Origin: Symmetrospora coprosmae
Lineage: Eukaryota > Basidiomycota > Cystobasidiomycetes > Symmetrosporaceae
DNA length: 64,000 bases
NCBI GenBank assembly: GCA_008802785.1
Contig: VUYT01000012.1
Coordinates: 434,001 to 498,000, forward strand
Reading direction: 5' to 3'
The position numbers and the translations under genes are program-made. Positions 45,211-57,091 of this stretch are shown one piece after another. Every line of letters starts with the position of its first letter. Within the stretch, counting starts at the first letter, position 1. The notes beneath the pieces were generated by a model, which saw nothing but the letters and a program-made list of their open reading frames with translations, searched no databases and was not told where the DNA came from.

Positions 45211-45756
45211 TACGAGGTGGCGACAGGAGTGCTGCGCGATGTCGGGCAGGGAGGGTGAAAGTGCGGGAGGACTCTTGGTGGCAGCGGAACCAGCTGTATT
45301 GGAGGTGACCCAGCGCAAGTGAGAGGAGCTTGAGTAGCGGCGGACAGGCGGTACAGAGGGGCGCGGATGGAAGGCTGGTCTGGAGGTTGGCAAGGGTCGA
45401 CCGCTGTGAAAAGGCGTCTGCGGAGGAGGGTCGGTGCGGCCACTTTATATGACAAGGGAGTCGACGAGGAGCTAGCGGATGGATACAGGAAGAGTGACAG
45501 CCAGTATATGGAGCAGGATGTGCGCTGAACAAGCAAATGGTATCCGAGTATGGGCAGAAGAAGTCAAGAAGAAGCGGGACGCAGGATCTTTGGACAACGC
45601 GTCGGAGCCTACTGTAACGAGGCACGTGACCTCTTGTTTACGCCCGAGTTCAAGACGGCGCCGATCCCACAGCGGTCTGATCTGGTCCAGCAGCGAGCTA
45701 TACAAGCGTAAACAGGAGAGAGACAGGGCGAGAAGGCTGCGACTGGTCCGCCTGCG
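45211..45756. promoter_or_regulatory. Divergent promoter region, small unknown / kinesin-6
   Basis: About 545 bases between two outward-facing ATGs. It contains one TATA-like element on the minus strand (45444-45449). No other gene is seen. Confidence 0.45.
45444..45449 (-). promoter_or_regulatory. TATA-like box of small unknown gene
   Basis: Reads TATAAA on the minus strand within CATATAAAGTGG, about 234 bases upstream of the ATG at 45210. Confidence 0.4.
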
Positions 45757-48700
45757 ATGACGCTGTGAGTGAGGTCGCCGTTCCCGGTTGGGCTTCGGGG
45801 CAGCAGCAAGTCAGACTGACGGGCACGCCGTTGACGCAGCTTCCCATCGACACCGAGTGGACAGCGACAGATACGAGGGCAGGCATCGCACGACGAGCTC
45901 GCAAGACGGGAAGGGGCGGGCAACACTGCTGCTGCACCACACAAGTCTGTCAAGAAGGCCTCATCCCTGCTCGACCTCAAGAATCGCATAATCCCGTCGT
46001 CCGCAGGAGGGAAGAGCTGGAAGCTGCGAACGGCAATCGGCAGCGACAGCACCAGCAGAGACGCTGCTGTTACTGCTTCTTCGCAGTCGCATATTGCTTC
46101 TTCGTCCCTCGCGCCCAGTCAGGCCTCGTTGTCCGGCTCCGTTGCCGGCACCAGCATCACCTCCACCACATCTTCTGCTGGACGCAACGCCTGGTCCAAG
46201 CTCACTGGAGCAGCTGCGCCATCTCAAGCGCTGCCACTCACGCCAACGAGCGAGATGGCTTCCTTCATATCAACCGCCTCGGCGCAATCGTCTCGGGCAT
46301 CTATGGAGGCTATCGGCGTCTCTGCGTACTTGCGGATCAAGCCACCGCCTTGTGCATACAGCTCTGAAGCAGGGCCTTCCAACGTGAAGATGGTCAGCGA
46401 CACCGAAGCGACAATGATCGACCTGTCCAGCGATCCTACGGCGCCTGCATCCGCTTTGCCGAGATCATCCTCCATGACGTCCCTGTCCCTCTTGAACGCT
46501 GCCAACGGCATCGCTCCACCACCCACGCACTACCGCTTCACCGAAGTCTTTCCTGACACGGTGGAACAGCGCGACGTCTACGCTCGAACGACCCTTCCCT
46601 TGGTTGCGAATCTGCTTGGCTCGAACAGCTCCGGCAGAATGGAGAATGCCCTTGTCTTTGCCTATGGAGTCAGTGGCAGCGGGAAGACGCGTGAGTAAAT
46701 GTCAGACACTTCAGGATTGCAGATTCGCGGTCTCGCTCGATACTAAGCCAGGGTCACCTCGCTTGCCCCGCAGACACGGTGCAGGGAAGCTCTGCAGGCG
46801 AGCCAGGCATCATTCCCAGAGCGCTTGACACCATCCTTAACAGTATCCAAGGGAAGCAAACCCGCTCTCATCTCCGCCCGTGCCGCCTGACAGGGCTGGA
46901 AATCACGCCAAAGGCTGAGCGCAGTCAGCCCGGCCAGCTATCACATCTCACGTTCGATGCATCAACGGTGCGCCGCACGATGCTCAGCGGGGATGTCTTA
47001 CAGATCATGCGCAGAGACGATACCGGTGCGTTCATAGGAAAAGGCGAATCGACCAGCGTCGAGTCATGCTGACTGCGCACCTTCTAGTCCTGCCACTCTC
47101 GGATAAACACGAGTTCTCCGTCTGGGCGAGCTATGCCGAGGTATATAATGAGAAAGTCTATGACCTCTTCGATACGTCCGACAAGCGGAAAGCGCTCAGC
47201 CTGAAGTCAGACCGCCAGGCTGGCAACAAGTACATCCACGGTCTGAAGGAGGTCAGGATCTGGTCGAACGAGGACGCCCAATCCGTATACCAGAAGGGAC
47301 AGGTCAATAGACAAGTCTTTTCGACCCGCTTGAATGGCGCCTCCTCTCGTTCGCACTCGATCTTCACCATCAAGGTCGTCCGGCTTTCGAAAGGGGCGGA
47401 TCCTGAGGATGGCTCTGCCCTTGCCAATGTGTCCCGCCTCAGCATTGTCGACCTCGCCGGCAGTGAGCGGTCCAAGAATACAGACACGCGAGGCGACCGT
47501 CTGAAGGAAGCTGGCAATATCAACAAGTCGTTGATGGTGTTGGGGCAGTGTCTGGAGGTACTTCGCAAGAACCAAGAGGAGCTGGCGAAAGGCAGGAAGG
47601 TGAGCGAAAGGGTTGGCACGTCTTGCTTGCGTGCGCTGACATGTCCGTGACTGCATTCCAGGCTGCCATGGTGCCATTCCGCCATTCAAAGCTCACAGAG
47701 TTGTTCCAGAGCTACTTTTACGGGGATGGCCGCGCAGTCATGATTGCAGCCATCAATCCGTACTCGACCTCCTATGAGGAGAACCTCAACGTGCTTCGAT
47801 TCGCAGCCGTAGCAAGCCAGGTCATCACTGCGCGAGCACTCAACCGGGCGCCCTCTTCTCACGCCATCGTCCAGGCTGCAATACCGCACTACCAGCAGGC
47901 GCTCTCTCGTCCAACTCCCTCACGCCAGCTTTCAACCATCCGAGGACAACCGCAGCTCGCCAGTCTGGAGGAAGGAGACGTCAGCGAGCTTGCCGAAGAA
48001 GACGAAGACGAGGACGAAGACGAGGACGACCTGCAATCTGCCGACCATTCTGCGGATGTCCACCATCTCGACTCTGATCGTGCCGCCATAGCTGCCGGCG
48101 GGGCTTGCGATGACCAGGACGAGGGAGATTTGTCAGAGCAGGACGAAGAGGCAGACGCCTTCATCGAGAGTCTCCTGGATGAGATCAGAATGCTACGCCA
48201 GCAGGTCGTGCGCATGGAACTGGATTCTGAGCTGGTAATCGAAAGTGCCTTGCAGGCGCAGCGGGATCGCTCGGAACGGCAGATGGATGAGATGGAGCGC
48301 GCATTCAATGAGCGTTTGGCGGATGAGGTGGGTGTGCGTTTGTCTTGCTCTGTGTGACTCCAGCTGACAAGCTTGCATGGCTTTTCTTCCCCCAGATCGC
48401 GCGGCAAGAGGCCAAGATGAATCGGAAGCTTGATATTCTTATCCGCGCTCACACTGCGGAACTCGAGCAAGAGCACATGTCGCGTCCGACAATGGCCGAA
48501 GAGACCGAAGAGCAGCCCGACACGAGTCGCAGGGATGATGAACCCTTGGAGCAGGTCTTTGCACGGACTGACCCGGTGGCAGAGGCCTCTGCCGGCGACT
48601 CGTCAGTCAGCGCGCCAGTCAGAGCGATAGCGCCTCCCGCTGCTGAGGCAGCTTCCGCTGTGGCAACGGACGTCCTGGCCCCAACTCGGACGTCAAAGAG

Positions 48701-49026
48701 GCTGAGCTCGGCGACTGCTGGATCGGAGAAGTCGACGAGGAGGGCCTCAACGACCTCTGGCAGCGTGTCTGTGCCTCCAAGGCGGACGTCGCGAACATTG
48801 CAGCCCGCGCGAAGCGGTACCAGTGTGGTAGCAGACGAGAATGCCTTTGACGAGTCGACTTTCATCTCGGCTCCGAAAGGGGAGAGCTCGGTAACGGGCA
48901 AGAAAGTGTGAGCGAATGCATCTTGGAGACACAACATCGCGTCTACAAGGCTGATGTGAATCTCCTGTTGCTAGCAAGCTGCGCGGAAAGGTCGGAAGGG
49001 ATGTAGACGCGCTTGCGGGTCTATGA
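45757..49026 (+). CDS. Kinesin-6 family motor (MKLP/KIF20, Klp9-like)
   Basis: Plus-end-directed mitotic kinesin of the spindle midzone. Exon 1 is just ATGACGCT; a GTGAGT donor and an acceptor at 45839 join it to an N-terminal Ser/Lys-rich region (KSVKKASSLLDLKNRIIPSS). The motor domain starts near residue 170 with VSAYLRIKPPP, then HYRFTEVFPDTVEQRDVY, the P-loop FAYGVSGSGKTHTVQG, the kinesin-6-type insert after TILNSIQ, EFSVWASYAEVYNEKVYDLF, switch I LNGASSRSHSIFTIKVV, switch II LSIVDLAGSERSKNT, and PFRHSKLTELFQSYFYGDGR with MIAAINPYSTSYEENLNVLR. NSxxF/SVWxSYxEVYNE and the large loop-6 insert are the reasons for kinesin-6. A coiled coil follows (FIESLLDEIRMLRQQVVRME), then a Ser/Thr/Arg-rich tail. 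Seven exons; the last is short and is joined after GKK to give KLRGKVGRDVDALAGL. About 950 residues. Its usual partner Ase1 is encoded 13 kb away. Confidence 0.88.
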
Positions 49027-49798
49027 GATCTGCAGTCGATCGGACTAACGCCTACTACTCTTGCCTTCGCTCGTACTGCAACGCTCTGTCCATAACGTTG
49101 TAATTAACTATTGGTCCAGCTCATGATCTCTTTCGCCAGCCCCAGCCCGGCCTTTGGCGGATCGCACGTGCATCGTCTTGCTGCAACCTTGTCCCTCTGC
49201 CTTGCCGCGCCTTCACCTTACTCGCTAGTATGTGCGATCTCGCTATACCACCCCTCGTTTGCTCATCGAGGACGCCGGCTCTGTTTGCGTCACGGCCCGG
49301 AGTCGCGATGCCATCAAGGTCGACGACGGGCAGCGTGTCGCCTCGGACACAGCGTCGTCAGCGCTGACAACTTGAAGCAATGGCCAGAATGCATCTGCGA
49401 GCGAGCGCCCTTCTCGACTAAAATATGAGCTATACACGCTCTGGTGTACTCTGCTACTCCGCTACTTCCCACAGCAAATCCCCTGCATTCTCTCAGCGAG
49501 TCCGGCCGGCCTGCCGGAAGCGGAAGGTGGCGAATGCATTCGGGCCTTTTCAGGCAGGCGCCGATTATCGAGGACCTGGGCCATGCTCTGCTCACCACAC
49601 AAGGGCGCAAGTTGGTGCCTGTTGTTCAAGATGAGCGCTACTCACCTGCTGCACCACAGCGGGTGGCCGGCCAGCTCCAAGTCGACCAGGACATTGCACC
49701 CCTCTACTCTGGACCAACGACCCTGATAGACGCTCCTCCGCTACCCTTTCGACGTCTGTACTCACACCCACGTTCATTACAGCTCTACAGTATCCGAC
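49027..49798. promoter_or_regulatory. Upstream region of secreted orphan gene
   Basis: About 770 bases following the kinesin stop. Open frames on both strands have no coding logic that I can support. Confidence 0.35.
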
Positions 49799-50564
49799 AT
49801 GCGACCTCGTCTATCCGTCGCACTGGCCCTGACGCTGGTGTCCGCCATCCATGCCCAGGAGCCAGCAGCTGAGGAAGGACTTGCCAACCTACCATTGCAA
49901 GTAGCGTGAGTCGATACAACCTTCCCTTGTGCTACCAGTGAGCATAGCTGACAAGGGTTGGATGGTCTCGCACTGTCAGGTCATCGCCGGCGGCCACCCC
50001 GAATCTGATGGACAGGATCCGGAGGATCAACAATAATATCGGTCGAGCTATACCTATCAATACCATTCCCGCCGAGCTGGCTTCAGGCAATCTCACGAGC
50101 ACCCTACGAGCGGATGGAGCGGACGAGGCAGAGCCTGCGGTCGACGAAGCTGCTCAGGGGATCCCAGACACCGCCGGTCCAACAGACGAGCAGATGCTGG
50201 AAGAGGTGGATGGAGCAAGGGAAGCAGATGCAGTGCCAGAGAAAGACGGGCACGACTCGGAAGTCGAGCAGGCTACGGAATCCTTGGCAGTCCCAGCCGA
50301 GCGGAGGAGGCGCTCCCCTCAGAGTGAGCCTCATCTGTTGGGACGCTGGGCCGTCAGAATGAACACTGATGATCGTCCATCACCACAGGCCACAACATCG
50401 GCCACGCGGTCTACGGTGCCGCATCGCACGTCAGGCTCGGACACGCTCTCGCCCGAAACGCGACGCAGTCTCTGCAGGCGGAAAGACACGTCAACGGGAC
50501 TGCGAGGACAACCACTGTGAGCTGTTCCCCCTTAGATCGTGAGCGCAACCGATGGCAACTCTGA
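49799..50564 (+). CDS. Signal-peptide protein of unknown function
   Basis: Unrecognised, probably secreted. The ATG at 49799 gives MRPRLSVALALTLVSAIHAQ, a textbook signal peptide (basic start, Leu/Val/Ala core, likely cut after AIHA). Exon 2 begins SSPAATPNLMDRIRRINNN and continues IGRAIPINTIPAELASGNLT, then a strongly acidic stretch (EEVDGAREADAVPEKDGHDS). It reaches the basic cluster AERRRRSP, where a Kex2-type protease could cut. A third exon (donor GTGAGC after SPQ) encodes HNIGHAVYGAASHVRLGHAL with two potential N-glycosylation sites (NAT, NGT). The frame then stops at 50564. If a further very short intron were removed the frame would run to 50724, but that intron would be under 20 bases, so I prefer 50564. 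About 190 residues. Cysteine-poor, which argues against a classic disulfide-rich effector. Confidence 0.55.
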
Positions 50565-51525
50565 CGAGAGCTGTCGAGTGGTTGTACAGATTGCGGACCG
50601 GCGACGCAGCCTCGGACGTGAAGCTTCTTCAGGCAAATCGCGGCTGTCGGACAGTCGGGTCTCGGAGGACAATGCTGACGTGCCCCTAGGTATCGAGCGA
50701 AAGTACGGTTCCGGAGGCAAGTGAGACAGTTCGCAAGTTATAAGCACGATATTGACTCTACAGTACTGTCCTTGGAGGAGCGAGGCGAACCGCGAGAGCC
50801 ACACTATACCACATCATGTCAATGATGTACATGTCTGTTCTCGGTTGATGTGCTCTGCGTGTACTCTAGCATCTTCAGGGCGGGGGTAATGATTCTGCCT
50901 CCCTCTTTCGATGTCGATGCCGCTGCGGCTCAGGACCGGGCCCTGAAAAAAAAAGGTACCGGAGCAGCGGAGCGTTTCCCGCGGGAGCTCGCGGTGGTCT
51001 GCTCTGGTCCTGGAGACGGACTTCCAGCGGACGGTGCGAGGACGGACGGAGGCAGGAACGCTGAAGTACCTATCGGTACTCTGCCATATTACCGACTTCG
51101 CTGTTGTGCTGTTCTGACCTGCTGCGGTCCGCCGCGTGCCATCGGATCACCCCTATCCAGCGCCCAGCTCCGCCCGACCTCGCCGCTGCTTCTCCTCTAT
51201 CTTCGCACTGCTCCATCACCTTTTGCCGGCGGGCAACAAGCAAACTCTCGACGCCAGGTCCTCATCTGCAGTAGTACAAGTACTTGACGCTGTAGTTGCT
51301 GCTGCACCCCCTTCCTTGCAGGAGGGGCTAAGAAGGAAACCGTCCAGTCGGCCCACCCCACCAAAACAGTCACCCTCCCTCGCTCTCTGGACCTGAATCA
51401 GGGGCGTACCGGTGTAGGGGAGAGGGAGTACACGGGAGACACGCAAGACAAGGCAGGAGGAATAGGAGGGAGAGCAGCAGCTGTGGAGGGCAGAAGGAAA
51501 GTCGGGAGGTGACACTCTGGTGCAA
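50565..51525. promoter_or_regulatory. Upstream region of C2H2 factor gene
   Basis: About 960 bases with a short A9 run near 50946 and GT/AC-rich parts. No supported gene. It probably contains a long leader, as expected for a regulatory gene. Confidence 0.35.
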
Positions 51526-53599
51526 ATGGCTGGTATGGCAGGAGCCTCCGGCCAGAGAGCCTTCGAGGAACACGCGAGGAGCGTTTCGGCTCACCAGCAG
51601 CAGCGACAAGAGCCAGAGCTTCACCCGCACCTCCAGCCGTATCCGCCGCACCGACAACCCCAGTGGAAGCCTGCTCACCAGCCAACGGTCTCATCCGGCC
51701 CTGCTGCTGCTGGCCCTTCCGCGCATCACCTACCCGCTTCCTCATCTTTCGTACCCGCCCTGCCGCGCCCTCCAGTACCCGTAGCCGTCTCACCGTCTGG
51801 TATCCAGGCCGCCGTATTCCCACAGCAGCACTACACATCCGCCGACAGCGATATCCATACCGGCCGTGGCCCCCGCCTTTCTGCCCCCACGCCGCGCTCA
51901 TTCGCTCATCCAGACCATCGTCGACTGCAGAGCGCTGGCGAGCCGGAACGCCCTCGCTGGCCGTCAAGCGCAGGAACGGCATCTCCCACAAACGAACAGC
52001 ACTCTGCCTCTCCGCACTATCCAGTCTTTCCGCCTCTACGATTCCGTTCAGAGTCCGGATCCGATGGGCGCATTACCCCGGCAGTTCCCCTCTTGCCCCC
52101 ACTCCCACGCCAAGATACATCGTCGATACCTCAGGATGTGATGATGCACGATGGGGACGGTTCCCGTGTGTCGTATACAGCAACCATTGAGGACGACGCA
52201 AGGATGCTCATGTCGCTGCCGCCAGCTCCGCTGCAACACGACAACGAGAGCTACGCCACCCATGCCTACGGCGGGCCGATGATAGACGACGTAGACGAGG
52301 AAGCGGGTTCCGCAGGCGCAAAATACGTCAGAGGGCCTGCATCAAGCTCGTCGAAGACCGTTGGAGTCGGCAAGACATTCCAATGCACCGAGTACGAAGG
52401 CTGTCACATGTCTTTCTCGAGAAGTGAGCATTTGGCTAGGCACATCCGCAAGCACACAGGTAGGTCCTCCTGGTTTCGCTCACTCATTCTTCTTAGTATG
52501 ATGGCGCTGATGCTGAACGTGCCCCACTCTACAAACAGGCGAAAAGCCCTTCATGTGTCGTTGCGGGAAGAGCTTCACCCGGCTAGACAACCTCCGTCAA
52601 CATGCTACAACTATTCATGCCGACGAGGTGGAAGCCAACGAGGAGCTGTTCACACGGCTGGCGGCGCACATGCCTCGGTCCGGGCAGCGGACCCGCAAGC
52701 CAAGTACTCAAGGCAGGCAAAAGAAGCGAGCCTCCGGTATGGCATCCCCCAGTCTACCTCCGGACGAGGTCGCATTTCCACCGCTTCCAATGCCTCTCGA
52801 ACCAATCAATGACAGCGACGAAGCTATGCCGCCAGCTTTGGCGCCGCCAACCTACTCCTCGTTCTCGCGGCCTCCGCCAGTCCGGCACGGCCGGAACGAG
52901 CCAGGCTCGATGCCTTCGCCCGGAGGGCGTCAGCCGCCTGCACCGCTCATTGTAAACGGATCCTCCGACGCTTTCCGATACCAGCCAACTTCGCCTCTGT
53001 CAGGAGCATCGCCATCAACCTCTTCATTCCGCTTTCCGGCGATCGTCTCCCCCGGCCGATCTGCGCGCCCCTACACTCCGTCCTCCCCTTCGCAATCGCA
53101 ATCATCGCACTCGAGCCACACATCTATCCATCCTCAACTACAGAACCAGCTACAGCGCGACTACTTCAATGTCACTGGGCGCAATGACGAGTCGTCATAT
53201 TCTACGCATCATGCGCCGCAAGTTACTGAGGCGACAGCTCACGAGGAAAGTCCACCCCAGCCACGCTATACTCACGGCGGAAACAGCAATGCCATAGCAT
53301 CCGAAGGCAATCAGGGATACAGGTCGACTCATCCACAGCAACAGGAGCCCAAGAGCGGTCTACATATCTTTTCTGATATAGCGGCCGCGGTGGCTGCGGA
53401 AGCGCATCGGTCTGTGCCGGCATCTCCTGCCCATCCTTCCGACGGAGACCGCTCTCGCCGTTCTGAGGCGGACGCAGCGGCTCATCGATCTCGACAGCAT
53501 CCTTCCCTTTCTCTGCGCAATCAGAAGCCCGGCGGCTCTGGCCAAGCATCATCTCCATTTACAAGCTTCCACCAGAGTGAGCTGCGGACGCCCTGCTGA
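51526..53599 (+). CDS. C2H2 zinc-finger transcription factor
   Basis: DNA-binding regulator with two adjacent C2H2 fingers. The ATG at 51526 ([13 protein letters not shown]) follows a GTG, so it is the first true start. The N-terminal 285 residues are Pro/Ser/Gln/His-rich. Finger 1 reads [24 protein letters not shown] and is cut by a 79-base intron (52460-52538) at the linker; finger 2 reads [26 protein letters not shown]. The finger recognition residues (RSEHLAR, RLDNLRQ) resemble yeast Mig1-, Msn2- or Usv1/Rgm1-type stress and carbon factors, which bind G-rich elements such as CCCCT. A long Pro/Ser-rich C-terminus follows, with [15 protein letters not shown] and a Gln/His-rich part. About 665 residues. 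Target genes unknown. Confidence 0.88.
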
Positions 53600-54002
53600 T
53601 ACATGTACAATTTGATTTCTAGCATTCAAGGTGTTGTATACTCTAGCCTGTAGCGTGTAGTGCGCGACCATCTCGACCAGCCTCATCTTTCGTGTATACC
53701 TGTGCGTGCGAGGTGCCGTCATTGGCAATGTATCGATATCAGCCTGTGCTCAGCAGCATGACTGCGACGTGCTCCTATTCTCGAAGGCCCAGCTACGTTC
53801 TCCGGCGTCAAGTACAGCATGGCTCAACGCTCGTTACGACCCAGCTCAAGCTCACGAGAAGCGAGGTAACCGAAAGCTCGAAGCATTCCTCGATTGAGAA
53901 GCTCATTGCATTACATGGTGGATAAGAAACGGGATCGCATCAACAGCATAAGAAGGCAACATGTGGGGCAAGGCAACAACTGTAGCGAATGGGAAAGGAT
54001 CC
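53600..54002. other. Convergent 3' region
   Basis: About 400 bases between the stops of the C2H2 factor and the Ser-rich unknown. Nothing else seen. Confidence 0.4.
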
Positions 54003-54767
54003 CTACATACAGTGTGCACGGTCGAGAGCACTGCCAACCTGCTGCCTATCCTCTTCGTACTCTTGATCATCGTCGTCGGCGCTCTGGTCTGATCGATCTG
54101 ATGCTGACGCGATGCCCTCGTCCTCCTCGTCGTCCTCCGTAAAGTAGGCATGCTTTGAGGACGGGTAAGGTGTGGCTCGGCGTGCTGCGTTGCGCATGGC
54201 AGCAGCAAAGGTGGACACGCGCGGTGTGTCGGCATCGGAGTCTGCTGAATCGACCTCCTGTCTCGTCCCTGTCGAGAATCTGGCCCTTCCACCTCCAGCA
54301 TCCCTCGATGTCGTAATGCCCAGTGATCCCAGAGCCAACACGGTGACTACAGAATCTCCATCCGACGACGATCCGCTCGAGGCCTCGGACACGCCGGTTC
54401 GGGGCCCGTCCTCCTCAATGCCGGGAAATGGCATGCTGGAGATGCGGAGAGATGGTCGGCGACTGCTCAAACCCCCAGATGATGTGCTTGAGGTTTGCGA
54501 CGCATCGCTGAGAAGGCGAGATGTACGGTTCGGCAGGCCGATGCCCAGGGCTGCTCCGTATCGATCCATGCCAGCAAGCGCAGAGGCTTGGGTATCGAAA
54601 CCGCATGATGACTGCGCCAGCGCAGGCGAGAAGGACAGCGGTGTTGCTGGACGGCTGCCACGCCCCGCAGCCCGGATCGTGGAGCCTGAAAAACCATCGA
54701 AGTAGTCGCTCCCTGCCTTGGGCGAGGCCGCTACGAAAGGGGTTGCGACGCGAGATGTAGAAGGCAT
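54003..54767 (-). CDS. Ser-rich protein with acidic C-terminus, unknown
   Basis: Not recognised. One open frame, first ATG at 54767 (MPSTSRVATPFVAASPKAGS), about 254 residues; an upstream exon may exist, because the frame is open to about 54815 without an ATG and a CTCTGCAG acceptor lies there. The middle is Ser/Gly-rich (RLLSDASQTSSTSSGGLSSR RPS) with several SP and RRxS sites. Near the end is RVSTFAAAMRNAARRATPYP followed by an acidic tail (YFTEDDEEDEGIASASDRSD). Sites suggest phosphorylation control. No domain. Confidence 0.45.
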   Translation of the reverse strand: MPSTSRVATPFVAASPKAGSDYFDGFSGSTIRAAGRGSRPATPLSFSPALAQSSCGFDTQASALAGMDRYGAALGIGLPNRTSRLLSDASQTSSTSSGGLSSRRPSLRISSMPFPGIEEDGPRTGVSEASSGSSSDGDSVVTVLALGSLGITTSRDAGGGRARFSTGTRQEVDSADSDADTPRVSTFAAAMRNAARRATPYPSSKHAYFTEDDEEDEGIASASDRSDQSADDDDQEYEEDRQQVGSALDRAHCM

Positions 54768-55518
54768 TGCAGATCTGCAGAGTCCCGAGCGGGACAGGCC
54801 GTCAGCTCCAGGCAATTGACGAACAAGCTATACCACCTACGCTGCAGATAGACAGACGACTTGAAAGTGAGCAGTGCGCTGCGACGGAGTGGTAATGAGA
54901 TATCGCTGGGTGCACCGTGAGCCAAGGTCGGCCAGCGACGTTGGTGCAGAAAGAAAAGGTACTGGAGAAAGGGAGAAAGACTGGAATGCAAGTGCAAGAT
55001 GGTATGAAGAAGAGAAGTATTGTGAACGACTGCCGAGTAGGTTACAGGTAACTCGCCAGCTCTTGCCGTCATGGCCAGCCCGAATTGAAATCCGGCCCGA
55101 GCCGAAGTCGGCAGGTAACGTCAGAGAGCACCATGCATCCGCCAAGCCGTGCGGAAGCGCGGATGTCAATGTGAGCAGGGACGCCTATGGTTGTATGCCT
55201 GGTCGAAGCGCACACTAGCACCACCATAGAAAGGAAACAGCGGAGCCAGCCATAGCGCCCGGCCACGTCTGCCGAAAGACCTACATGGCCAGGGCAATAG
55301 CCACTGTCAAAGTGCAGCTGAGTAGCCCGCTAACAACGTCAGAGCAGCTTGTTTGCTGCGACAGCAGAGACTGCACTCCTTCGAAGCCCGTGCAGGGCGC
55401 TTCGCCCTTGTTGCGCCATAAGATCGCGCCGGAAATTGTGCACATACCAGTACAACACGTTTCAGTGATTTACGCTCGTCTACCCCTAGCTCGCACTCGC
55501 GAATCCTCGTGCCAACAC
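54768..55518. promoter_or_regulatory. Upstream region of Ser-rich unknown, SF3B4 3' end
   Basis: About 750 bases between two minus-strand genes. It may contain a non-coding or missing first exon of the Ser-rich gene; I cannot place one. Confidence 0.35.
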
Positions 55519-56845
55519 CTAGGCGAAGCCCGCTGGCGGAGGAGGTGCCATCTGACCATTTGGCAAGGGCTGGCCAAAGCCAGGCGGTGGGCCGGGAATT
55601 GCTGAGGGATACCCTGGAGCCGGTGCGCCAAATTGCTGCTGCTGCGGTTGTCCGTATCCTGGAGGCATGTAGCCAAACGCTTGCTGTGGCGGCTGCTGAA
55701 ACTGACCAAATTGCTGCTGCTGGTAGGGTGGTTGCTGACCCGGATAGACCCCTTGAGGAGCAAAGCCAGGCGGAGGCGGCGGCATGCCGGCGTTCGCGCC
55801 TGCGTGGCAGTCAGATGTCATGCGGGGGTCAATATGGCGAGCGGGCGAGCGTGAAGCAGATACCACACACCTGTCAAGAACGAAGGTGGAGGAGGGGGTT
55901 GGGCCATCGCGAGAGCGCCATTCTTCCGCGCCTGCGCTGCTAGCAATCTCTCCGCTTCTGTTCCATGCCGTTCTCCTCCTGCATCTTTCTTGAACGCGTA
56001 CTGCACGTTGATGGCTTTGTTCATGAGGAACTGGCTGTTCATGCTCTCTATCGCCTGGTCGGCTGCTTCGAAGCTGTCGTAAGAGACGAAGCCGAAGCCT
56101 TTGCTGGCTCCGGTTGCTTCGTCTCTCTGTATCTTGGCTGGCTGTACGAGCGCTCCGAACTGGCTAAAAGCTGTCCAGAGCACAGTCTCATCCACATTGA
56201 CGTCGAGATTGCCCACAAAGAGGTTGGCGCCGATGTCAATCTGCTTCTTGTCAGAGGATGCCTACAGAAGTGGATGAGGAAGCGCGCGTCAGTGCCAGGC
56301 GTCTGAACGAGGAGAGCACGATGAAGTGCATACCTTGTTCACTCGGATTGGCTTGCCGAAGAGCTTTATGCCATTCATGATCCTGCACGCGTACTCCGCG
56401 TCGGCCTCGCCCATGAACTCGCAGAACCCGAAGCCCTGGTGGGACATGGACACTCTGTCCTTAGGCAGGTGGAGGTTGGCTGCAATCCAGGATCAGCATG
56501 CACCATCAGCTTGCTGCCCGTTAGAGCGCGTCCGAGCTGCTGCTGCAAAGCTGCCTCTCCAGCTCTCTGACCATACCAACTCACAGATGGGCCCAGCTTG
56601 CAACATCAGCTCCCAGATGATAGCATCTGTGCAGCGTTCGTCTAGGTTACCCTATCGGATAGCAAGAAGAGTCAGGCACGAGACACACGAGGCGAAGAGG
56701 CCAGAGTGGTTGAGAGTTCAGCTCGGATCTGTGACGCCAGAAGCTGCCAGCTGGTCAAGCGCAGGAGTAAGGCAGCAAACAGGGCACTGCGACTCACAAG
56801 GTAGACGGTCGCCTCTTGATTGCGCTCAGACTCTCTGCTAGTCAT
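55519..56845 (-). CDS. HSH49: Splicing factor 3b subunit 4 (SF3B4/Hsh49)
   Basis: U2 snRNP protein that contacts pre-mRNA near the branch site. The ATG at 56845 gives [16 protein letters not shown]; after an intron comes the first RRM ([10 protein letters not shown]-like region, then [20 protein letters not shown] and [13 protein letters not shown]). The second RRM carries [40 protein letters not shown] and [20 protein letters not shown], followed by [18 protein letters not shown], the most conserved block of SF3B4. The C-terminus is Pro/Gln/Gly-rich ([19 protein letters not shown]) and ends PPPPAGFA, as usual. About six exons; introns at 56.27-56.33 and 55.79-55.87 kb are clear. About 300 residues. 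Confidence 0.94.
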
Positions 56846-57091
56846 GATTCGGGCTTTGCACAGAGAGGTACGGATGTGAGAAGGTCGAGGGGCAAACGTG
56901 ACCGACACAGCCGGTGTACGCTCGGTGGCGGTCAAAAAGCCCACATGACAGGCAGGAGCCTCTATACAAGTATCAACAACAGCTCGAGACTGCACTTCTG
57001 TCATTCTATGTACTGCCACCTTCTGTCCGGAAAGTCTCTGCCAAAGTCGACCGCCACGTCTCCGGTTCCGCGGACGGAGCGCGTACAGGCA

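Noticed and set aside
50565-50724. Extension of the secreted orphan to 50724
   Set aside because: It needs an intron of fewer than 20 bases, which is not credible.
51398-51991. 197-codon minus-strand open frame
   Set aside because: Antisense to the N-terminus of the C2H2 factor; no motifs, and the plus frame reads into the zinc fingers.
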